Positions 17,080 to 24,767 of a DNA stretch of 64,000 nucleotides are shown in pieces. Source of the DNA: Bacillus_BD sp963787345 (GTDB taxonomy: Bacteria > Bacillota > Bacilli > Bacillales > Cytobacillaceae); assembly GCA_963787345.1 (NCBI GenBank), contig CAWBCW010000005.1:62001-126000 (forward strand). Reading direction: 5' to 3'. The notes under the pieces were generated by a model. It did no database searches. It had not been told where the DNA came from and saw only the letters and a list, made by a program, of their open reading frames with translations. A program made the translations under genes and the position numbers. Positions within the stretch are counted from its first letter, which is position 1, and every line of letters begins with the position of its first letter.

Positions 17080-17931
17080 ATGAACCATTTTAATGATAAT
17101 CGAAATGAGAATCAAAATGAAAATCAATTTGAGGAGCCCGCACTGGAGGATTTTTATCCAAGTGAAGAAGAATTGCAGTTAAAAAACCAAATGCGAAAAC
17201 GAAAGTCAATAATCATGAGAATTATCGCTATTTGTCTTTCACTTGCGATGTTTATCAGTGCGATTCAAATGTGGCCGCAGCTTTTCAATCTATCTTCCCT
17301 TTCGTTTTTACAAAAATCAACAGAGTTATCAAAACAGGGTGACATTCAAGCCTATAAAGAAGCAGTTGTAACCATTCAAGATATGCATTCTAAAGGAACT
17401 GGTTTTAACATTTCAGAAACCGGACTTATTGTTACTAATTACCATGTAATCGATGAAATGAATCCCATTACCGTTGTTTTCTCAGACGGAGAAATCTTTC
17501 ATGCAACCCTCCTAGATTTTGATGATCTACTTGATGCAGCGATATTAAAAGTTGAAGGGAAAGAGTTACCTTTTCTCAGCCTAAGTAAGCCTGATGTATG
17601 GCGCACAGGGGATCCGGTATATGTCATAGGAAATCCTATGCTCCATAATCAAATTGTCAACGAAGGCAAGATATTGGAAGGTTCTAAGAGCGATGGTAAC
17701 CTCCTAATCTCTGCACCTATCTATAAAGGAAATAGCGGAAGTCCAGTCATTAGTTCCAATGGGAATGTTGTTGGGGTTGTATACGCAAAATCAACGACAG
17801 AATCCATCGGCTATGCGATTCCGATTGAAAAGAGTTTTGAAAATGGAAAAATTAGAAGATTAATAAGGACAGTCCGATTGACTGTCCAATATGATTTTTT
17901 CCTAATTACAATTATCTTCCAGTATGGATAA
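17080..17931 (+). CDS. Membrane-anchored trypsin-like (HtrA-type) serine protease without PDZ domain
   Basis: A 283-residue protein: an Asn/Glu-rich cytoplasmic N-terminus, one membrane helix (about 45-64) and an extracellular trypsin-like domain. Catalytic residues are His122 (TNYHVID), Asp152 (LLDAAILK) and Ser219 (KGNSGSPV). There is no PDZ domain. ATG 17080 has AAGGGG at 9 bases; the ATG at 17053 has no ribosome site. The last residues after EKSFENGKI are odd: they run through an intrinsic terminator (17867-17887) and overlap the convergent Nudix gene by 30 bases. One extra A near 17841 would end the protein as EKWKN, so the 3' end is probably frameshifted. Confidence 0.78.
   Translation: MNHFNDNRNENQNENQFEEPALEDFYPSEEELQLKNQMRKRKSIIMRIIAICLSLAMFISAIQMWPQLFNLSSLSFLQKSTELSKQGDIQAYKEAVVTIQDMHSKGTGFNISETGLIVTNYHVIDEMNPITVVFSDGEIFHATLLDFDDLLDAAILKVEGKELPFLSLSKPDVWRTGDPVYVIGNPMLHNQIVNEGKILEGSKSDGNLLISAPIYKGNSGSPVISSNGNVVGVVYAKSTTESIGYAIPIEKSFENGKIRRLIRTVRLTVQYDFFLITIIFQYG
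17867..17900 (+). terminator. Intrinsic terminator lying inside the annotated protease 3' end
   Basis: GGACAGTC and GACTGTCC form a perfect 8-base-pair stem around CGATT, followed by AATATGATTTTTT. Its position inside a reading frame suggests that the true stop lies upstream, near 17855. Confidence 0.7.
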
Positions 17932-18510
17932 AAAGTATGTCAATACCCTTGCTGTTAAGCCCCAAATGACTTTTCCATCATATTGATAAAAATAGTGCTC
18001 ACTATAACGCTCTGACCATTTATACTCTTTCCCACCAATTAAATCATAGGGAAACCCCTCTTCTGGTACGACTTTATAATGAATACGTGATGTTATCGGC
18101 TTATTTTTTAATAAATATTGCAAGGGGACCGTAAACACCTCTCCTACTTCCTCTTCATTTGGCTGCATTCTAGTAATATCTGTAATTTTACCAATAAATA
18201 AATAGATGACATGATTCTGAGACGAGACAATTGTTTCCAACGGAATAACGTTTTCAATATTATGCTCATGAATACCTAATTCTTCCATTGTTTCTCGTAC
18301 CGCACTATCCTGTGGATCGAGATCCTCTCTTTCGATTTTACCGCCGGGGAAACAGATTTGTCCCGGATTTCTACGCAGATTCATAGAGCGTACTTCAAAT
18401 AAAACATGTGTTTCATCCCCTACTTCTACAAGGGGGATAAGAATCGAATATTTTGGACTTAAAGAATGGTTGCTATGTTCTACTTTCTCGTAAATTTTTG
18501 TGATTTCCAT
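17902..18510 (-). CDS. Nudix hydrolase, CoA-pyrophosphatase (NudL/UPF0035) type
   Basis: The 202-residue protein has the UPF0035 motif RRNPGQICFPGGKIE directly leading into the Nudix box (SAVRETMEELGI), the arrangement of CoA pyrophosphatases that cleave CoA or acyl-CoA into phosphopantetheine and 3',5'-ADP. It has no signal peptide. The ATG follows AAGGAG. It is convergent with the protease gene and overlaps its annotated end by 30 bases. Function is inferred from the family; related Nudix proteins can prefer other nucleotides. Confidence 0.85.
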   Translation of the reverse strand: MEITKIYEKVEHSNHSLSPKYSILIPLVEVGDETHVLFEVRSMNLRRNPGQICFPGGKIEREDLDPQDSAVRETMEELGIHEHNIENVIPLETIVSSQNHVIYLFIGKITDITRMQPNEEEVGEVFTVPLQYLLKNKPITSRIHYKVVPEEGFPYDLIGGKEYKWSERYSEHYFYQYDGKVIWGLTARVLTYFLSILEDNCN

Positions 18511-18582
18511 GTCTATACTCCTTCTGCCTAAATATTTCTATTGCTAAACAACTTCCAAGTATGGGGTGGTACCGGTACTTTT

Positions 18583-19863
18583 TTACAAATATGGATCACC
18601 CTCTACTTGGAGCGAGATGATTAACTTCCCCAGTAACAATTTAAACTGCTCATAATTAAATTTCTTTCCATCTTGTAAATCTCGTGTAAGCTCCTGAATG
18701 ATTATCCAGTCCTCTTGTAACCCTGCTGGAATCTGATTTTCCTTTTCACGAACGGCTCTCAATGTCTCTAAATGCCGGTTCATTAAGATGCCAAAACTAA
18801 TATGGGAAGAACCATTTCTAGATTCATTCATCTTTAGCTTAGCCAATTGTATTTCCGACAAGTGTCTCTTTAACAATGGGAAATTATATTGTACTTGTTT
18901 AATAATTTCCTCGCTTATGGATAAGGCCTTTAATTGTTTTCGTGAGTAAAAAACAGGGGCATTGTATTTCTCTATTATTTCTTCTTGTTCATCGTTTGAA
19001 AATGTAGAAAACCAATTCGTCTGTTCCTCTGTTAAACCACTAAGAAAATTTTTCCTTCTACTGTTTATTTTGAACTCCTTTATGCTTTCCTGCTGCTTTT
19101 TTAGGAATGGCAATTCTAGTTCGATATGCTTCTTAATCGATTCATCAGAGTATGGAAGATCTTCATCAGGAATTAAATCTGCAATCACACCATCCTCCAA
19201 AGTCAGCAGCAATTCTCGTCTGTCTCTCTGATTCATTTTCGAAACATAAGCTTTTTGATTAATACTTAAACGATCAAAAATGCGAGAGAGTCTTTTTTCT
19301 TCTTCATAACTCACGTTGATCTTCTCTACTAGACGAATTTGACTATCTGTTAAAGGAAGACCAATCTCAAATTGCTCGATCATTTCTTGAGGTATATTCA
19401 GATATAGATAGTTGGAAAGTGGAAAAAACATTTTTTTATGCAGCTTCGTTAAAATTTCATCTCTTTCTAAGTTGATCGTATACAATCCACTTTTTACATC
19501 CTTTAGGATCGAAGCCGGCAGGGACAGGTATTTCTCAAAACAATGTTCCCCAAGTTTCCGAACCTCCCCCTCCTTCTTATTCTGAATAATATATTGAAAA
19601 CGGAGGCGTTGTCCACAATCACACTTATAAGGCCTCTTTTTATATCCTCCATCCAAGCAATCAATCAGAATCCAATCATCAATTTTATCTTCAATTTCTT
19701 CCAGACTCATACCATCTGTAACATTGACACTTTTATAGTTTGCTAGAATTTGAAGCCATTGACTTTTTCTTCTAATCTTTAATCTCCTTTCAAGAAATTC
19801 CTTCTGCTTGTTAGATAAAACATCCATCGTTTTTTCAAGTTGTTGTCTTGATAAAAGCTCCAT
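18583..19863 (-). CDS. Uncharacterised 426-residue protein with a cysteine cluster (possibly DUF3895)
   Basis: A long, charged, helical protein without signal peptide or membrane segments. Around residues 75-110 it has CDCGQRLRFQY and, about 20 residues later, GEHCFEKYL, which could bind a metal. The remainder is repetitive in style (ITEEIIKQ, LPLTDSQIR, FSNDEQEEIIEKY) and might be small helical repeats. I tentatively compare it with DUF3895 of Bacillus, without certainty. ATG 19863 follows GGGGGTGG; a TTG 18 bases upstream overlaps that ribosome site. It is a single gene with terminators unclear. Confidence 0.6.
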   Translation of the reverse strand: MELLSRQQLEKTMDVLSNKQKEFLERRLKIRRKSQWLQILANYKSVNVTDGMSLEEIEDKIDDWILIDCLDGGYKKRPYKCDCGQRLRFQYIIQNKKEGEVRKLGEHCFEKYLSLPASILKDVKSGLYTINLERDEILTKLHKKMFFPLSNYLYLNIPQEMIEQFEIGLPLTDSQIRLVEKINVSYEEEKRLSRIFDRLSINQKAYVSKMNQRDRRELLLTLEDGVIADLIPDEDLPYSDESIKKHIELELPFLKKQQESIKEFKINSRRKNFLSGLTEEQTNWFSTFSNDEQEEIIEKYNAPVFYSRKQLKALSISEEIIKQVQYNFPLLKRHLSEIQLAKLKMNESRNGSSHISFGILMNRHLETLRAVREKENQIPAGLQEDWIIIQELTRDLQDGKKFNYEQFKLLLGKLIISLQVEGDPYL

Positions 19864-20019
19864 TTGAAATACCACCCCCAATAATTCCCTTTGTTAACGT
19901 TTACAATTCATATAAAAACTATCATTCACACTCTATTATTATGTATTATTATACAAATTCCAAGAAAATACCTTTTCGTTTCTAAATATAACAATATTCG
20001 TTGTACGAAAAACGAAAAA

Positions 20020-20065
20020 AGCTTGTTTATCTCCATCGATCACTGAAGACTAAAAATAAACAAGC
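20020..20065 (-). terminator. Probable terminator downstream of the GntP permease gene
   Basis: On the minus strand AGCTTGTTTAT pairs with ATAAACAAGCT across a 24-base loop, followed by a run of T. It is about 370 bases after the permease stop, beyond a repeat element. Confidence 0.5.
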
Positions 20066-20117
20066 TCAATGAATGCAACTGAAACCAAAGAAATAAGATT
20101 TTAGATCGGTATAGCAA

Positions 20118-20177
20118 TGATAAAGTGAAACTTCTTCCATCAGTAGGGGGTTTTCTTCATCCCCACTGATCGAAAGC
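20118..20177. repeat. Palindromic intergenic repeat, copy 1
   Basis: GATAAAGTGAAACTT is followed by a hairpin, CATCAGTAGGGGG pairing with CCCCACTGATCG. The same opening occurs at 44449-44500. The rest of the 19864-20436 gap (including 20180-20436) shows no reading frame I can support; GCAGGTGATCACCCACCT at 20259 is another small palindrome. Confidence 0.6.
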
Positions 20178-20436
20178 CTAAGACCACAAGATGCTGGTCA
20201 CATAAACCTTACCATAGGAAGTATATAGTCTTTGTTTATTTTCTGGATCTTTACGGGCAGGTGATCACCCACCTATCTATATTCATTACTTTATTACTGT
20301 ATATTATGTCTTGAGATAGAGGTCTTACTGACTGTTATCACGGGATAAACCCTACTTTTGCATAGCTCCTATGATATCAATGGGATTGCTTATCCTTTAA
20401 CATTCACCTTTTATGCCGAAAAATTTAGAGTTTGGA

Positions 20437-21756
20437 TTAAATTCCTAATCCAAATGAGAACAAAATAATCGCTAAGATGGTTCCGAGTGCAGGGACAATA
20501 ACCGTTAAGGCACCCACTGCATTATAGGCCTCTTGATGTGATTCTCCACAAATCCCTTTGATTGTTGTAACAACGTATCCATTATGTGGAAGTGAATCAA
20601 GAGCTCCTGACGAGATTGAAACAACACGGTGTAACGCTTCCGTATTGACACCCATATCCATATAATGTGGAGCAAGAAGTGGCAAAGCAATCGCCTGACC
20701 TCCGGATGAAGACCCTGTCATTCCCGCAATCACACTAACTGCAATAGCTCCCCCAATTAAGGGACTTCCCGGAATGTTCGTCATGGCACTTACTGCCGTT
20801 TCAAAGGCAGGAACTGCTTTAGCAACCCCACCAAAACCGACTACCGCAGCGGTATTCGCAATAGCAATAAGAGCTCCCATCGTACCTTCAGAGACCGCAT
20901 TCCAGAAAGATTGAAAATACTTGCGGTTGAAAATGTATGTCGCAATAACTCCTCCTAATAGCGCGATAATTAAGGCGGATTGTTGTAAAGAACGGTGGAA
21001 AATAAACGAAATCAATAGTACAACGAGTAAAGGGATTAAACTGATGATTGGATTTGGCAGCTCACGATTTTCTGTGATGGGGTCATTCTCTCTAGGAACA
21101 AAACGCTCGCCTTTGGCAACCGCTTTTGAAATCATCCGTTTTAGCCACCAATACCCAAAAATCATCATAAAGAGTGCCACAATTAAACTAACTTCCCAGC
21201 CGGCATAAGGAGTGGTCCCTAAAAATTCAATAGGAATCCAGTTTTGAATTTCCGGTGAACCTGCGGATGTCATCGTAAAGGTTACGGAACCAAAAGCCAA
21301 TGCCCCCGGAATAAAGCGACGCGGGAGATCTGCCTGTTTAAATAAACTTAAAGCCATTGGATACACACAGAATGCCACAACAAACAAACTGACTCCACCA
21401 TATGTTAAAACTGCACAAGCAATAACAATCGCTAACACTGCTTGCTTCATCCCGAGCTTGCTAACAATCCATTGCGATACACTGCTTGCTGCCCCACTGT
21501 CCTCCATGACTTTTCCGAAAATGGCTCCAAGTAAGAACATGAGATACCAGGAGGTCACAAAGCCTGTAAATCCTGTCATGTAATTTCCAACAAAGTTCAC
21601 TTCCCCTTCAGCAGCTAATTGTGGAAATAACGGCATCCCACTCAAAACAGCAACAAATAAGGCACTTAATGGGCCTGCGATCAGAAGGTTCATTCCTCTC
21701 ATTGTTAAAACGATTAGAATGATTAACCCCCCTACTAAACCAATCATACTTAACAT
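20437..21756 (-). CDS. GntP-family permease
   Basis: The 439-residue membrane protein has about twelve hydrophobic segments and GntP-family motifs: GMTGSSSGGQAIALPLLAP, SISSGALDSLPHNGYVVTT and TYGGVSLFVVAFCVYPMA. GntP transporters take up gluconate and related organic acids with protons; several homologues carry hydroxy acids. The ATG follows GGAGGAGG. It is downstream of the SDR dehydrogenase gene on the same strand, about 450 bases away across a repeat. A shared hydroxy-acid role is possible but not shown. It is the last gene of the leftward block starting at the glycine riboswitch. Confidence 0.85.
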   Translation of the reverse strand: MLSMIGLVGGLIILIVLTMRGMNLLIAGPLSALFVAVLSGMPLFPQLAAEGEVNFVGNYMTGFTGFVTSWYLMFLLGAIFGKVMEDSGAASSVSQWIVSKLGMKQAVLAIVIACAVLTYGGVSLFVVAFCVYPMALSLFKQADLPRRFIPGALAFGSVTFTMTSAGSPEIQNWIPIEFLGTTPYAGWEVSLIVALFMMIFGYWWLKRMISKAVAKGERFVPRENDPITENRELPNPIISLIPLLVVLLISFIFHRSLQQSALIIALLGGVIATYIFNRKYFQSFWNAVSEGTMGALIAIANTAAVVGFGGVAKAVPAFETAVSAMTNIPGSPLIGGAIAVSVIAGMTGSSSGGQAIALPLLAPHYMDMGVNTEALHRVVSISSGALDSLPHNGYVVTTIKGICGESHQEAYNAVGALTVIVPALGTILAIILFSFGLGI

Positions 21757-22002
21757 TGCTTTCCCTCCTCCGAATTAAGTAACCGCTTACAAACTATGGA
21801 TATAAAATAGGACTACAATTATATATATAATCCAACCTTTTTTTCTAGAATGAACATTAACCATTTTTGTGAAAATAGATTACTTCCTTAAGGGAAAACA
21901 AATCATTTTGATAACTAATCTCTCTCGTATTTCGTATAATATTTAAAATCAAATTCGTCCGTCGAATTTCCCTTAAAAAATCCGAGACATTCTCTGGAGA
22001 CT

Positions 22003-22087
22003 ATTAACTTCATTCAGCCGGGTTTGAACCCCCCACTGAATCAAAGTACTATTTGCATCCATCCTCCACTGATAGAAGTGGAGGATG
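22003..22087. repeat. Palindromic intergenic repeat, copy 2 (two-hairpin form)
   Basis: Two hairpins in series: CATTCAGCCGGG with CCCCCCACTGAAT, and CCTCCACTGATAGAAGTGGA with its own complement. An 80-base, clearly related copy is at 46845-46932. The form recalls IS200/IS605-type ends. The rest of the 21757-22203 gap contains no gene. Confidence 0.6.
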
Positions 22088-22203
22088 AAAAAGGGTAAAA
22101 TAAAAACAACCACCAGCGAAAGCAGGCAGTTGTTTAATGTTCTTATTATAAAAATAGTTGTGATGATAGAGGTAAAACAATTATTAACTCTTGTAGTCTA
22201 TGA

Positions 22204-22947
22204 TTATTGTGCAGTATATCCACCATCTACTAATAAGTTTGCTCCTGTAACAAAGGATGATTCATCACTTGCAAGGAATAATACTGCATTAGCTACTTCT
22301 TCAGGTTTTCCTAGGCGTCTCTGTGGAACTAAGGATATTAATCCATCAATTACTTCTTTTGGAGTATTTTCTAATATAGGCGTATCAATATATCCAGGAC
22401 ATACTGCATTCACTCTAATTCCTCTGTTTGCATACGTAACAGCCGCCGCACGAGTCATATTCACCACTCCGCCCTTTGCTGCTGCATAAGCAGAAACAGA
22501 CATTTGACCAACATGTCCTAGAATAGAGGCACAGTTGATAATAGAGCCGTTTCCAACTTTCTCCATTTCTGGAATTGCATGTTTGTTGCAAAGGAATACG
22601 CCAGTAAGGTCTACGCTAATAGTATGGTTCCATTCATCTAGCGTACAACAATCTAGATCTTGCATTTCACCTACACCTGCATTAGCAAACAAGATATCCA
22701 ATTTCCCATACTTATTAACGGTTTCTTTCACAAGATTTTTAACGCTATCTTCCTGTGAAACATCTGTCTTTACGAAATGAGCTTCTCCGCCATCTGCTTT
22801 AATGTCATCTACTAATTTTATACCTTTTTCAATATTACGAGCTGCGATAACAACTTTAGCACCTTCTTTAGCAAATAAGCGTACTGTGCTTTCACCAATT
22901 CCAAATGTTCCTCCAGTAACAATCGCTACTTTTCCATCTAATCGCAT
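22204..22947 (-). CDS. Short-chain dehydrogenase/reductase
   Basis: A 247-residue classical SDR: NAD(P)-binding TGGTFGIGE, the NAG motif in LFANAGVGE, and the catalytic Ser (NCASILGHVGQ) with YAAAKGG (Tyr, Lys). VTGANLLVDGGYTAQ is the usual C-terminus. Arg at AARN after the second strand slightly favours NADP. The substrate is not predictable; glucose, ribitol or hydroxy-acid dehydrogenases are relatives. ATG 22947 follows GTGGGGG at 7 bases; the GTG at 22962 lies in the ribosome site. It lies between the folate C1 genes and a GntP permease on the same strand, with its own 217-base upstream region carrying a repeated TTTGTACA motif. Confidence 0.82.
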   Translation of the reverse strand: MRLDGKVAIVTGGTFGIGESTVRLFAKEGAKVVIAARNIEKGIKLVDDIKADGGEAHFVKTDVSQEDSVKNLVKETVNKYGKLDILFANAGVGEMQDLDCCTLDEWNHTISVDLTGVFLCNKHAIPEMEKVGNGSIINCASILGHVGQMSVSAYAAAKGGVVNMTRAAAVTYANRGIRVNAVCPGYIDTPILENTPKEVIDGLISLVPQRRLGKPEEVANAVLFLASDESSFVTGANLLVDGGYTAQ

Positions 22948-23164
22948 CACAAAATCCCCCACTCAATAATTATTATATATCTAGTTTGTACATTTTTCAC
23001 ATATCGTAATTAATAATGTATAACTGGTTTTCAGCAAGGTCTTTCCATCAACTTTTTACTCTCGCAATTTCCAGTTTGTACAAAAATGAACAATTGTATT
23101 TATCATGGTACCCGCTAGATAACAATTATTAAGCGGGTTTACGATATGTATACGATCAGGCATT

Positions 23165-23791
23165 CTACTTAGTAAATCTTTGTTCAACTTCTTTATAGAT
23201 CTCATCAGCCTTTGCTAATCCGACCTTTTCAATTTCGAACAACTCTTTTTCTACCCTCGTTTTGAATTCTTGATCTTTTAACATATTTGTATTAATTAAT
23301 ACGTTTAACTTAGCTCCTTGAAGGGCTGCTTTACAGAAGATTACCCCTACTCCAACATCACTGATGACAATTCGAGAGCCTTTTTTAGCATATTCCTCAT
23401 GTAAAAGGATTGCTTCTAAGCATAATTTAGCAATTTCTAGAGGTACATTCGTTGCTTCAACAAGAGCTTCTTGTAATACCTCCTCTTTTTTTTGTTTCTC
23501 TTCTTCCGTTGATGAAGGCAATCCATATGCCTGTGATAACGGATAAAAGACTTCTGCGTCTTTACTTACTAGACCTTTGAATTTTTCGATGATAGCTTCT
23601 GACTTTTTAAGTAATTCAATGATATCCTCTTCGACATCTTTATATTTCTTTTTCCCAACGGTTAAGTTTCCAACCATGCTTCCAAGGGCCATTCCTAGTG
23701 CGCCAGCATAAGCGCATGCGCCTCCACCACCTGGTACGGGTGCTTTAGAAGCAAGTTCATCTAAAAATTGATTACAACTTTTATCAAGCAT
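23165..23791 (-). CDS. fchA: Methenyltetrahydrofolate cyclohydrolase (FTCD_C family)
   Basis: The 208-residue protein belongs to the cyclodeaminase/cyclohydrolase family. The motif SKAPVPGGGGACAYAGALG (about 15-33) is the folate-binding signature; LTVGKKKY and DVGVGVIFCKAAL follow. Anaerobic acetogens and purine- or glycine-fermenting Clostridia use FchA to hydrolyse methenyl-THF to 10-formyl-THF. In this operon it would provide the step that the neighbouring FolD has probably lost. The ATG follows CAGGAGG. A hairpin (23823-23856) separates it from folD. Finding it in a Bacillus-type genome suggests transfer from anaerobes, an inference. Confidence 0.88.
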   Translation of the reverse strand: MLDKSCNQFLDELASKAPVPGGGGACAYAGALGMALGSMVGNLTVGKKKYKDVEEDIIELLKKSEAIIEKFKGLVSKDAEVFYPLSQAYGLPSSTEEEKQKKEEVLQEALVEATNVPLEIAKLCLEAILLHEEYAKKGSRIVISDVGVGVIFCKAALQGAKLNVLINTNMLKDQEFKTRVEKELFEIEKVGLAKADEIYKEVEQRFTK

Positions 23792-23822
23792 AATGATACC
23801 TCCTGTAAATGAATCTTAAGAA

Positions 23823-23856
23823 AAGGAAGGTATCTAAAAACCTCAATACCTTCCTT
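23823..23856 (-). terminator. Intercistronic hairpin between folD and fchA
   Basis: AAGGAAGGTAT and ATACCTTCCTT form a perfect 11-base-pair stem, followed on the minus strand by TTTTCTT. It may act as a partial terminator or mRNA stabiliser, lowering fchA relative to folD. Confidence 0.55.
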
Positions 23857-23875
23857 ATTAACATGTTGTGTGAGT

Positions 23876-24751
23876 TTATGCTAAGATCGCATCTTTATTA
23901 GAATTGATAGAATTTTCACAAGCCTTAACGATATGTTCCAATAAAATCGTAGTTGTGATAAGTCCTACTCCACCTGTAGGAGGTGTAAGAGCTTTAACAT
24001 GATCGATCACTTCATCATAATCGACATCCCCACATATTTTACCATTTCCATCATCATTAATTCCTACATCAATAACAATTTGATTATCACTGAAGTACTC
24101 TTTACCCATAAACTTCGCTTTACCAATCGCTGCTACTACGATATCTGCTTTTGCAGTGACACCAGGCATGTCATTTGTTCTAGAATGACAAACCGTAACC
24201 GTTGCATTTTCATCTAATAGCAGCATTGCTAATGGTTTTCCTACTACTAAACTACGGCCTGCAACTGCTACATTTGCACCTTTTAAAGGAATATCGTAAT
24301 GTTTAAGCACTTCGATTACCGCTTTAGGTGTACATGGAGCAAAGCCTGTGCTGTTTCCTTCGAAAACTTTTTGTAAGTTAATCGGAGACATACAGTCAAT
24401 ATCTTTTGCCGGATCAATTAAATTACGAACAACTTCTGGATCAAGGTGATCTGGTAATGGTCTGAAAATCATAATTCCATGAACATCTTTATCCTTGTTT
24501 CCCTTTTCAAAAACGTCTTTTAATTCATCCATCGTAACTGTTACAGGAAGTTCTAAGACATTGCATTTAATGTTTAGACGTTCACAGTTTTTTAAGATGC
24601 TTCTTTCATAAGAAAGGTCATCTTCGCGGGCTCCAACCCTGATTAATAATAGGGTTGGAGTCACGCCATTTCCGTTCAATTTTTCTACTCTTGATAATAT
24701 GTTTTCTCTAAGTGATTCTACGACTGGTTTTCCAGCTAATCTTTCACCCAT
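23876..24751 (-). CDS. folD: Methylenetetrahydrofolate dehydrogenase, FolD family, probably without cyclohydrolase activity
   Basis: A 291-residue FolD-fold enzyme that oxidises methylene-THF to methenyl-THF with NAD(P). The Rossmann motif VAVAGRSLVVGKPLAMLL and TPPTGGVGLITTTILLEH are clear. In bifunctional FolD the active site has Tyr, Lys four residues later, Gln and Asp (E. coli Tyr50, Lys54, Gln98, Asp121). Here Tyr48 and Asp119 are kept but Lys is Ile52 (SYERSILK) and Gln is Phe96 (IMIFRPLP), at exactly the same spacings. The loss of Lys should abolish cyclohydrolase activity, and fchA sits next door. ATG 24751 follows AAGGAGG; a longer start at 24793 would overlap fhs. Confidence 0.87.
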   Translation of the reverse strand: MGERLAGKPVVESLRENILSRVEKLNGNGVTPTLLLIRVGAREDDLSYERSILKNCERLNIKCNVLELPVTVTMDELKDVFEKGNKDKDVHGIMIFRPLPDHLDPEVVRNLIDPAKDIDCMSPINLQKVFEGNSTGFAPCTPKAVIEVLKHYDIPLKGANVAVAGRSLVVGKPLAMLLLDENATVTVCHSRTNDMPGVTAKADIVVAAIGKAKFMGKEYFSDNQIVIDVGINDDGNGKICGDVDYDEVIDHVKALTPPTGGVGLITTTILLEHIVKACENSINSNKDAILA

Positions 24752-24767
24752 GTTGTTAAAAGCCTCC

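Noticed and set aside
20180..20436. Possible decayed transposase remnant after the GntP gene
   Set aside because: Six-frame reading gave only short pieces with many stops and no motif that I recognise.
22140..22489. 134-codon plus-strand frame opposite the SDR gene
   Set aside because: It is antisense to the conserved SDR 3' half and has no homology of its own.
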